Below are positions 1 to 5,827 of a DNA stretch of 8,566 bases, in pieces (the first letter of the stretch is position 1; every line of letters begins with the position of its first letter). The DNA is from Nitrospirota bacterium. Lineage in GTDB: Bacteria; Nitrospirota; Nitrospiria; Nitrospirales; NS-4. Where the stretch lies: positions 1 through 8,566 of the forward strand of contig VBOK01000042.1 in NCBI GenBank assembly GCA_005877565.1. Reading direction: 5' to 3'. The position numbers were made by a program, and so were the translations under genes. A model generated the notes under the pieces. That model was not told where the DNA came from. It saw only the letters and a list, made by a program, of their open reading frames with translations, and did not search any database.

Positions 1-246
1 GCTACCGCCGAGCACCGTCATGAACCGGCCGAAGGGCGAAAAGATGAGGTGCCCCGCCTCATGGAACGGCAGGTTGATGAGGTGCATGAAGTGCCCGCCC
101 ACGTAATTCGTCTCCATGGGGGTCGCGATGAACTTCACGCCCCAGAAGATCAGCAAGCCATACATGAGTACCCGCCCGGCGAAGACGAACGGGTTCACAC
201 GCTCCTCGGCGGGAAGCAGGTAGGCGATGATGAGCGCGAAGAGCAT
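1..246 (-). CDS. Membrane zinc metallopeptidase, HEAGH type (N-terminal 82 residues, cut by window edge)
   Basis: I see an open reading frame on the minus strand that starts with ATG at 246-244 and runs off the left edge. An in-frame TAA 15 bases upstream of the ATG fixes the start at this codon or nearly so. Residues about 18-41 form a hydrophobic, probably membrane-spanning segment. A second hydrophobic stretch carries HEAGH at residues 62-66 (bases 49-63), the HExxH zinc-binding signature with the catalytic Glu in the middle. A hydrophobic segment containing HExxH resembles M50-like intramembrane or membrane-bound peptidases. The third zinc ligand would lie beyond the window, so activity cannot be judged. 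The ATG shares one base with the TGA of the upstream MASE1 gene (TGATG), and no Shine-Dalgarno sequence is visible, so translation probably depends on re-initiation after that gene. The family call is moderate; the HExxH motif and the frame are clear. Confidence 0.72.
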   Translation of the reverse strand, partial: MLFALIIAYLLPAEERVNPFVFAGRVLMYGLLIFWGVKFIATPMETNYVGGHFMHLINLPFHEAGHLIFSPFGRFMTVLGGS

Positions 247-1382
247 CAGGCGCGGTGTTTACTAGTTTGCTCTTCTGTTTCTGGTTGTACGTAGAGCTTC
301 TTCATGCAGTCCGGACAGATGCCGTGGGTAATCATCGCCTCCGAATGCGTGTGGATATAGTTCTCGATGTAGTCCCAGTAGCCCGCGTCATCACGGACCT
401 TCTTGCAGGAGGCGCACATGGGCAACAAACCCCGTAAGGCCTTGATGTGCTCCTGGGCGTGTTGCAACTCCCCAAGGAGCGCCTCACGTTTCGCTTCAAT
501 CCGATTGCGCTCGGCCACCACCGCCGCAAACGCCATGGCCAGCAGGACGGTGATGCCTATGAACGCTTGCGCCAACAGCAGGGACTCGTTCGGCGTTCCC
601 CTGGCAAAGGGACCGAACCCACGCAGGGTGCCCCAGAGCGCGATCCCCGAGAGCAGGACGGTGGCCGTCACCGCTTCACGTTGACCGAACCGAAACGCCA
701 CCCACACGAGGATTGGAATGCAGAGGTAGGCAAGCGCGTAATCCTTGGCTTTGAGAGGAGTCCACCCGCCGAACACTACCTGGCCGACGACAACGAGACA
801 GAGCACCAAGCAGACCGCCTCGCGAACCTGTCCTCGCTGCCATTGAACGCGGGGATTCGTGAGCCACAGCACGAGCAGTGGGGCGACCTTGAGAGCACCC
901 ACCACGTCCCCGAGCCACCAGGTCAGCCAGATCGCTCCCCAATCGGCCCACGTGGCGGAGCCGCCCAGCGCCAGGCTGGTCACGCCGACCGTCGCGCTCA
1001 CCATCGTGCTGAGCATTCCGGCGAGGACCGCGAATTTGAACACATCCTGCGGCCGGTCGAAGGCGTGAGTGCCGCCGGCGAACCTGTTCACCAGGTACGC
1101 CCCTGTCAGTCCTTCAAGCGTGTTGCCAGCCGCGATGCCTAACGAGGTGGCGACGGTGCCTTCCGTCGTGACATTCGCCAGGTATGCGCCGGCGAAGACT
1201 CCGGGCCAGACGCGGTACCCGAACACCAGAAACGCCGCCAGGGCGATTCCGGTGGGCGGCCACACCGCCGTTGCGCTGACATGCACGAAGGCGAGCTTCA
1301 GCCCGAGCTTGGCCGCGATCAGGTAGACGGCGGCCAGGACCGTGACAGTCCCCATATAGGAGACTAACCGTGAAAGCTTCAT
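246..1382 (-). CDS. MASE1-domain membrane sensor with C-terminal Cys4 (CxxC...CxxC) module
   Basis: Counting from the ATG at 1382 the protein has 378 residues. Residues about 8-290 are strongly hydrophobic with roughly eight or more membrane segments. They show MASE1 hallmarks: a VWPPTGIALAAFLVFG stretch near 40-55 and the WLTWWLGDVVGALKVAPLL stretch near 152-170. A charged, probably coiled-coil helix follows (about 291-320). The protein then ends in a short module, LPMCASCKKVRDD...GYWDYIE...HGICPDCMKKLY, with cysteines at 323, 326, 356 and 359 that could bind a metal. MASE1 normally senses through a histidine kinase or GGDEF domain, but none is present here. Similar Cys4 tails are known at the ends of PAS and receiver-domain proteins, with no assigned function that I know of. 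The start is uncertain: a TTG at 1400 adds six residues, and neither start has a well-spaced Shine-Dalgarno sequence. The 77-nt upstream gap holds only a poor promoter-like pair (CTGACA at 1447-1452, TATCAG at 1426-1431, 15-nt spacer). Confidence 0.88.
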   Translation of the reverse strand: MKLSRLVSYMGTVTVLAAVYLIAAKLGLKLAFVHVSATAVWPPTGIALAAFLVFGYRVWPGVFAGAYLANVTTEGTVATSLGIAAGNTLEGLTGAYLVNRFAGGTHAFDRPQDVFKFAVLAGMLSTMVSATVGVTSLALGGSATWADWGAIWLTWWLGDVVGALKVAPLLVLWLTNPRVQWQRGQVREAVCLVLCLVVVGQVVFGGWTPLKAKDYALAYLCIPILVWVAFRFGQREAVTATVLLSGIALWGTLRGFGPFARGTPNESLLLAQAFIGITVLLAMAFAAVVAERNRIEAKREALLGELQHAQEHIKALRGLLPMCASCKKVRDDAGYWDYIENYIHTHSEAMITHGICPDCMKKLYVQPETEEQTSKHRA

Positions 1383-1459
1383 CCCTTCTGTAAGCTGCAA
1401 TTCCCATGCAAAACGCTGATGACTGCTGATAGGGGTTGTCCCAGGATGTCAGGTCCTGT

Positions 1460-3361
1460 TCATTCCTTTCGAATGTAATCGCCGAGGCTGCGCTGGATGA
1501 TGCCGCCGGAGAGGGAAGGGTACTGGCTGCGAAGGGCGCGCTGCCCGACGGCGGCGGGCTGATGATCGTCGTTGCGGATGAGGCCGGCGATGTTGGCGTC
1601 AATGCGCGTGACGGCCTCGCGGAATAATTCGTCGGCGAGGTCCCAGACGCGGCCGTCCCCCTGTGCGCGGTGAAGCGCCTCGGCATGCAGGGCCGTGGCG
1701 GCGATCGTGAGAATGTCCTCGCCGACCTCCTCGATCCGGTTCTGCCGGCCCTGATCGTCGCGCAGCGCTTCGCGATAGCGTACCATCGCGTACAGAATTG
1801 TACGGGCAAGGCGCCGGCTGGCGCGCTCGGCGTACAGGAGCTTTTCCACGACCTTGCGGCGCCGGAGGTCCTCGCGATCCGGCAGGGGCGTACATCTCCA
1901 GAGTCCCAGGTACCAGAGTACGTAGCCGCGCAGGAGCTTCAGCCACTCGCGGAGCTTCGCGGCCCCGGTCACTCCTCCCTCGAGGTACGTGCGCGTCCGT
2001 TCGAGATGCGGGCTCAGGGCCTCGCGCGCCACGAACGGCCGCAGAATGTCCGTGGCCCCCTCGCCGATGCGGTACATCTCGGCGTCACGGACGAGCTGCT
2101 CGATCGGGAAGGCCGGCTCGCCGCGGACCTGACGGGACTCCGCCGTCTCGTAGCCCATCCCGCCGAAGATGATCTGGGCATCCTTCAGGAAGCGGATCGC
2201 CTTCTCCGAGCAGAAAATCTTGGCGATGGCGGCCTCGATCCGGATGTCGTAGTGGTGTTGGTCCGCCATGCGCCACACGAGCGACGCCAGCGCCTCCATC
2301 GCGAAGAGATCGGTCGCCATGCGGCCGATGCGCATCATCTGCGTCTGTCGCTCGCCCAGGGGCTTGCCGAAGGTGATGCGGGAGTTGGCCCGGTCCAGCG
2401 TCGGCTGCCACGCCTGCTTCGCCATGCCGAGACAGATGGCCGGGATGCTGATCGCGCGGCCGATGTTGAGGATGGTGAGCGCGTACTTGAGCCCCTTGCC
2501 GATCTCGCCGATGACGTTCTCGGCGGGGATGCGCACGTCTTTGAGGCGGATGTAGGCGTTCTCGATCCCCCGGCATCCTTCGAATTGGCACCGCTGGAGG
2601 ACCGCCACCCCATGGGTCTCCATGGAGAGGACGAAGGCAGTATGCACCTTGTCGTCGTAGATCTCCTCTTCCCGCGTCGGCACCCAGACCGGCTTGCCGT
2701 CTCGGAGTACCCTCCTGGCAGGAACACGGGCGATCAGGGTGATGTAGCGCGCGATGGGCCCATTCGTGCACCAGAGCTTCTCCCCGTTGGCGAGGAAGTG
2801 CGAGCCGGACCGGTCCAGCACCGCTTCGGTCTGGACGTTGGCGGCGTCGGAGCCCGTGATCGGCTCCGTCAGCGCGAAGGCGGAGATCGCTTCCCGTGCC
2901 ACGCGCGGGAGGTAGGTCCGTTTTTGCACCTCGTTGCCGAAGAGGAGGATCGGCATGGCGATGCCGATGGACTGGGGGACCGCGACGGTCAGCGACAGGA
3001 TGTTGCTCCAACTGGCGATGAGCGTGAGGACGCGTCCGTAATTGGTGTAGGAGAACCCGAGGCCGCCGTACTCCTTGGGGATCTTCATCCCGAACGCGCC
3101 GAGCTCGAAGAGGCCCTTGAGCGCAGCCTCGGGGATTTTCGCCGTGCGCTCGATCTCCTCCGGGTCCACGTGGCTTTTCAGGAAGGCTTCGATCTTCCGG
3201 CAAAAGGCCTCGCCAGCGGCGCGTTCGTCCGGTGGCTCAGGCGGTGGGAGGAGCAGGGCCCAATCGGGGCGGCCGCTGAAGACGCCCGCCATGAAACTCG
3301 ACCCAGTCAGGCGCTCACGGGCTTCCTCGATCCGCTCCAGGCCCTTGAAGAGTTCCGCCAT
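1460..3361 (-). CDS. Acyl-CoA dehydrogenase, long VLCAD/ACAD9-like type
   Basis: This is an FAD-dependent enzyme expected to oxidise acyl-CoA to trans-2-enoyl-CoA and pass electrons to an electron-transfer flavoprotein. At 633 residues it is longer than the usual ~380-400-residue family members. After an N-terminal helical domain (about 45-160) come the signature ALTEPITGSD (163-172), the middle beta domain (to about 285), and the C-terminal helical domain with the second signature IIFGGMGYETAE (397-408). YRIGEGATDILR (430-441) aligns with the catalytic-base motif, giving Glu434. About 180 further residues (450-633) form an extra, mostly helical extension like that of VLCAD/ACAD9. An insertion near 213-240 is rich in charged residues. 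The ATG at 3361 is supported by GGAGG at 3371-3375, nine bases upstream. No other beta-oxidation gene is nearby, so the substrate is unknown. The family call is firm; chain-length preference is inference. Confidence 0.95.
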   Translation of the reverse strand: MAELFKGLERIEEARERLTGSSFMAGVFSGRPDWALLLPPPEPPDERAAGEAFCRKIEAFLKSHVDPEEIERTAKIPEAALKGLFELGAFGMKIPKEYGGLGFSYTNYGRVLTLIASWSNILSLTVAVPQSIGIAMPILLFGNEVQKRTYLPRVAREAISAFALTEPITGSDAANVQTEAVLDRSGSHFLANGEKLWCTNGPIARYITLIARVPARRVLRDGKPVWVPTREEEIYDDKVHTAFVLSMETHGVAVLQRCQFEGCRGIENAYIRLKDVRIPAENVIGEIGKGLKYALTILNIGRAISIPAICLGMAKQAWQPTLDRANSRITFGKPLGERQTQMMRIGRMATDLFAMEALASLVWRMADQHHYDIRIEAAIAKIFCSEKAIRFLKDAQIIFGGMGYETAESRQVRGEPAFPIEQLVRDAEMYRIGEGATDILRPFVAREALSPHLERTRTYLEGGVTGAAKLREWLKLLRGYVLWYLGLWRCTPLPDREDLRRRKVVEKLLYAERASRRLARTILYAMVRYREALRDDQGRQNRIEEVGEDILTIAATALHAEALHRAQGDGRVWDLADELFREAVTRIDANIAGLIRNDDHQPAAVGQRALRSQYPSLSGGIIQRSLGDYIRKE

Positions 3362-3435
3362 GGCGTCCTACCTCCAAGAATGGAATTCCCGTCTCCCTCC
3401 ATCATACCCTAGTCCGGTGAGAGCGACGCGGCAGG

Positions 3436-3858
3436 CTAGGACTTGTTGGCGGGTGCACCTGAGCTGAAGAAAGGCAGTGGCGGGTCCTGTCCCAGCCAAG
3501 GCCAGGGCGGCAGCGTCAAGATCGGGGTCATCAGGATCAGGGCCGGGCCTTCCCAAACCCGATTCAGACAGGATTCCGCCCTCCTGCTCAGGAGTTCCTG
3601 GCAGGACCCGGGCGGCTCGACGATATCGTAGCCGGTTAAATCCCAGTCATCGCCTTTCTTCTGAAGCTGTTTCTTGTACCCTGCTCCATACATGACGGGC
3701 GCCTCGAGCACCCAGCCGTCCTTATCCACGGCTACCAGTTGGCCGGTCCGGGTCTGGTAGTAGCGGGTGCCGTCGGACCGCTCGTGGTAGTACAGCGAAC
3801 CGGGCGCGCAGCCGGTGAGAAAGAACATGCTCGCCATGATCCATGCCACAGCTTTCAT
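3436..3858 (-). CDS. Small lipoprotein of unknown family
   Basis: The product has 140 residues. It begins with a short basic/hydrophobic leader ending in a lipobox, FLTGC, so Cys17 would be lipidated by Lgt and the leader removed by signal peptidase II. Residue +2 is Ala, which under the usual proteobacterial rule would not retain the protein in the inner membrane. The mature part starts with a Tyr-rich stretch and a GTRYYQTRTGQLVAVDKDGW segment. It has two further cysteines (86 and 97) that could form a disulfide, a proline/tryptophan-rich hydrophobic patch (about 104-123), and a Ser/Pro-rich end. I do not recognise a family. I chose ATG 3858 over an in-frame TTG at 3873 because GGGAGG lies five bases before the ATG. 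The gene starts 11 bases after the OmpH-like gene ends, so the two are almost certainly co-transcribed and may work together in the envelope. Confidence 0.85.
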   Translation of the reverse strand: MKAVAWIMASMFFLTGCAPGSLYYHERSDGTRYYQTRTGQLVAVDKDGWVLEAPVMYGAGYKKQLQKKGDDWDLTGYDIVEPPGSCQELLSRRAESCLNRVWEGPALILMTPILTLPPWPWLGQDPPLPFFSSGAPANKS

Positions 3859-3863
3859 GCGTG

Positions 3864-3869
3864 CCTCCC
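3864..3869 (-). promoter_or_regulatory. Ribosome binding site of the lipoprotein gene, abutting the upstream stop codon
   Basis: On the minus strand the sequence GGGAGG lies five bases before ATG 3858. It directly follows the TGA (3872-3870) of the OmpH-like gene. This settles the lipoprotein start in favour of the ATG over the upstream TTG. It also implies that ribosomes finishing the upstream gene sit on this site, a layout typical of translational coupling. Confidence 0.7.
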
Positions 3870-4523
3870 TCAATGCACCCAGGGCCGCCAGGCTCCTCGG
3901 GGCGCCGGTGTGTTGGTCGGCGGGAGCGGAGGCGTGTAGCTCTGCGGCTCGCCGTGCGGTGGAGGAGCGGGCGCCTGGCGCGCGTCTTTGCCCTCGAAGG
4001 CCTTGATCACCCGCTCTGTGAGATCGATCGAGGGCTCGCTGTACATGATCAGCGCGCCGGGTCCGGCATCCCCTTTCTCCATGACCAGCGTGATATTTTC
4101 TCTCTCGGCGATCTCCCGCACCACCTGTTCGATCTTTTTGGTGAAGTCGCTGAGCAACTCACGTTTCTTGGTCTGGACCTCCCCTTCGAGCTCTTGGACA
4201 TGCTTCCGATAGGCGAGCAGCTTTTGGCGAATCACCGCCTCCTTCTCCTGTTTGGCTTCTGGACTCAAGTCAGCGCCTTGTTTGACGAGGTCTTCCTCCA
4301 TGGCCTTGATATCTTGCTCTTCCGATTCAATCAGCCGTTGTCGGGTGTTTACATAGTCCGCCAGCGCGTCCTTGATCTTCCTTCCGACCTTGGAGCCATC
4401 CAATACTTTTTGTGGTTCGACCACGCCGATTGGCAGGTCCGCGGCCCAGCCCGGGAGCCCATAGGCCAGCGCGCACAGACCGACAAGGACGGCAAGTTTG
4501 AAACGCTGCTGCATATGGCGCAT
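3870..4523 (-). CDS. OmpH/Skp-family periplasmic chaperone-like protein with proline-rich tail
   Basis: The product has 217 residues. A signal peptide is evident: basic residues, a hydrophobic core (about 9-23), and a likely cleavage around Ala27-Ala28. The mature protein opens with the OmpH-type strand IGVVEPQKVLDGSKVG (32-47). Two long charged helices follow (about 48-142), the coiled-coil arms with which Skp grips unfolded outer-membrane proteins. The core closes with NITLVMEKGDAG...LIMYSEPSIDLTERVIKAF (143-176), the usual OmpH ending. Residues 177-217 go beyond the family core: a tail with 12 prolines in its last 33 residues, ending WRPWVH. Skp/OmpH genes usually sit beside bamA and lpxD; this one instead follows an ABC permease by 3 nt and precedes a lipoprotein gene. 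It is therefore probably a specialised paralogue and not the housekeeping Skp. ATG 4514 is an alternative start (three residues shorter), and no strong ribosome site separates the two. Confidence 0.87.
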   Translation of the reverse strand: MRHMQQRFKLAVLVGLCALAYGLPGWAADLPIGVVEPQKVLDGSKVGRKIKDALADYVNTRQRLIESEEQDIKAMEEDLVKQGADLSPEAKQEKEAVIRQKLLAYRKHVQELEGEVQTKKRELLSDFTKKIEQVVREIAERENITLVMEKGDAGPGALIMYSEPSIDLTERVIKAFEGKDARQAPAPPPHGEPQSYTPPLPPTNTPAPRGAWRPWVH

Positions 4524-4526
4524 CCG

Positions 4527-5756
4527 CTATTCGTACCGCAGAGCGTCGATCGGATTCAAGCGCGAGGCCTTGTTTGCCGGATAAAGTCCGAACACGAGGC
4601 CGACCAGGCCGGAGAAGCCGAACGCCAGGACCATGACGTGGAGCGAGAGGATGGTAGGCCATCCCGCGTAGCTGGAGATGAGCGCGGCCCCCGAGATACC
4701 CAGCCCCACCCCCAGGACCCCGCCGATCACGCTCAGGATGACAGACTCGACCAGGAACTGCCACAGGATGTGCCAGCGCTTGGCGCCGACCGCCATGCGG
4801 ACGCCGATCTCCCGGGTCCGCTGCGTGACTGACACTAGCAGGATGTTCATGATTCCGATCCCGCCGACCAGCAGGGAGATCGAGGCGACTGCCAGGAGCA
4901 GTATCGTCATTGACTGGCTGCTGTCTTCCCGGACCTTTGCAATATCAAGCTGGTTCAGGATCGTGAAGTCGTCCTCCTGGTCCGGGCGCAGTTTGTGGCG
5001 CTGGCGGAAAAGCGCTGTGACGTCGGCGATCACTGACCCGATATGGTCCGGCGAGTCGGCCGACAGGAAGCCCATCCCGATTGACCCCAAGAATCTCGTG
5101 CCCATGAGCTTCCGTTCCGCGGTGATGAACGGAACGTAGACCACATCGTCCTGGTCGGCCCCGCGGGTGTCGTAGCCCTTCGGCTCAAGCGTCCCCACGA
5201 TCCGGAAGGCCATGTTCTTGATCCGAATGGTCGCCCCGATGGGGTCTTCGCCGGGCTCGAAGAGATTGGTCACGAGGGTGTTCCCCACCACGGCGACATT
5301 CGCGGCCTCGTCCATGTCGGTTTGCGTGAAGAAGTCCCCCGCGGCCAACGACCAGTCCCTGATGAAGAAAAAGGCGGGCGTCACGCCGTTGATGGTGGTG
5401 AACCAGTTCTTGTTTTCATGGACGACCTGCGCGGAATCCCGCCGTGCCCAGCTTGCGTACTGCACGTTGGGGATCCTCCCTGCTTCTTCCATGTCCTTGA
5501 CGGTCAGCGTCACGGCCCCGCCGTGGCCCGACCAGACGCCTCCCGCGGTGATCGCGCCGGGCAAGACCGCGATGACGTTGGTGCCGAAGGTGGCGATCTG
5601 GGCCTGCACGGCGGCCTTTGCCCCTTCCCCGATGCTGACCATGACGATGAGCGAGCCGACGCCGATGATGATGCCGAGCATGGTGAGGAGGGAGCGCATC
5701 CGGTTCTGCGCCATGATCCGGAACGCCACCACCATGGTCATGAAGAGAAAGGTCAT
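4527..5756 (-). CDS. MacB/FtsX-type ABC transporter permease (no ATPase domain)
   Basis: The product has 409 residues with the four-helix MacB topology. TM1 lies at about 22-43, followed by a large periplasmic MacB-PCD domain (about 45-280). TM2 (284-309), TM3 (334-360) and TM4 (370-393) come next, and the chain ends NPIDALRYE, the common C-terminus of this family. The segment TQRTREIGVRMAVGAKRWHI (311-330) matches the cytoplasmic coupling region that contacts the ATPase. No Walker A nucleotide-binding domain is fused at either end. The family uses ATP binding and hydrolysis in a partner to drive conformational change across the inner membrane, in roles such as macrolide or peptide efflux, lipoprotein release or cell-wall hydrolase control. 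The gene stands first in its minus-strand cluster, so ATPase and membrane-fusion partners must be encoded elsewhere. An in-frame TAG just upstream limits the start to ATG 5756 or later; AGG two bases before it is a weak ribosome site, and ATGs at 5741 and 5735 are alternatives. Confidence 0.94.
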   Translation of the reverse strand: MTFLFMTMVVAFRIMAQNRMRSLLTMLGIIIGVGSLIVMVSIGEGAKAAVQAQIATFGTNVIAVLPGAITAGGVWSGHGGAVTLTVKDMEEAGRIPNVQYASWARRDSAQVVHENKNWFTTINGVTPAFFFIRDWSLAAGDFFTQTDMDEAANVAVVGNTLVTNLFEPGEDPIGATIRIKNMAFRIVGTLEPKGYDTRGADQDDVVYVPFITAERKLMGTRFLGSIGMGFLSADSPDHIGSVIADVTALFRQRHKLRPDQEDDFTILNQLDIAKVREDSSQSMTILLLAVASISLLVGGIGIMNILLVSVTQRTREIGVRMAVGAKRWHILWQFLVESVILSVIGGVLGVGLGISGAALISSYAGWPTILSLHVMVLAFGFSGLVGLVFGLYPANKASRLNPIDALRYE

Positions 5757-5827
5757 AACCTATTAGACACCGGCATGCGGGAAAAGTCACATCTACATTA
5801 TTATAACTTCAAGAACCATGGACGTCT
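5757..5827. promoter_or_regulatory. Divergent intergenic region between the permease cluster and glnS
   Basis: These 71 bases separate two divergently read genes, so both promoters should lie here or extend into the gene starts. An AT-rich patch at about 5796-5809 stands out in GC-rich surroundings. It contains a perfect TATAAT on the minus strand (5805-5800) and an overlapping TATAAC on the plus strand (5802-5807). Neither has a convincing -35 hexamer at 16-18 bases. If both -10s are real, the two polymerases would compete for the same site. I see no clear operator palindrome and no terminator. Confidence 0.4.

Noticed and set aside
49..294. An 81-codon open frame on the plus strand at the left edge
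   Set aside because: The opposite strand in the same place encodes a hydrophobic protein with HEAGH, continuing from the MASE1 gene with a stop/start overlap, which is a far better coding explanation.
1442..1458. Possible hairpin (CAGGA ... TCCTG) at the end of the acyl-CoA dehydrogenase gene
   Set aside because: The stem is only five base pairs with a seven-base loop and no T-run follows on the minus strand, so it is not a credible intrinsic terminator.
1670..3412. A 580-codon open frame on the plus strand
   Set aside because: It lies antisense to the acyl-CoA dehydrogenase, has the Arg/Asp/His/Pro-rich composition typical of a reversed GC-rich gene, and shows no family motif. The dehydrogenase motifs on the other strand are unambiguous.
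3382..3435. TATGAT (-10-like, minus strand) upstream of the acyl-CoA dehydrogenase
   Set aside because: No -35 hexamer lies at a suitable distance, and a single 5/6 match is expected by chance. A separate promoter for this gene remains possible but is not supported.
3843..4832. A 329-codon open frame on the plus strand spanning three minus-strand genes
   Set aside because: It crosses the lipoprotein, OmpH-like and permease genes in antisense, without a ribosome site or recognisable domain; it is a by-product of GC-rich codon use.
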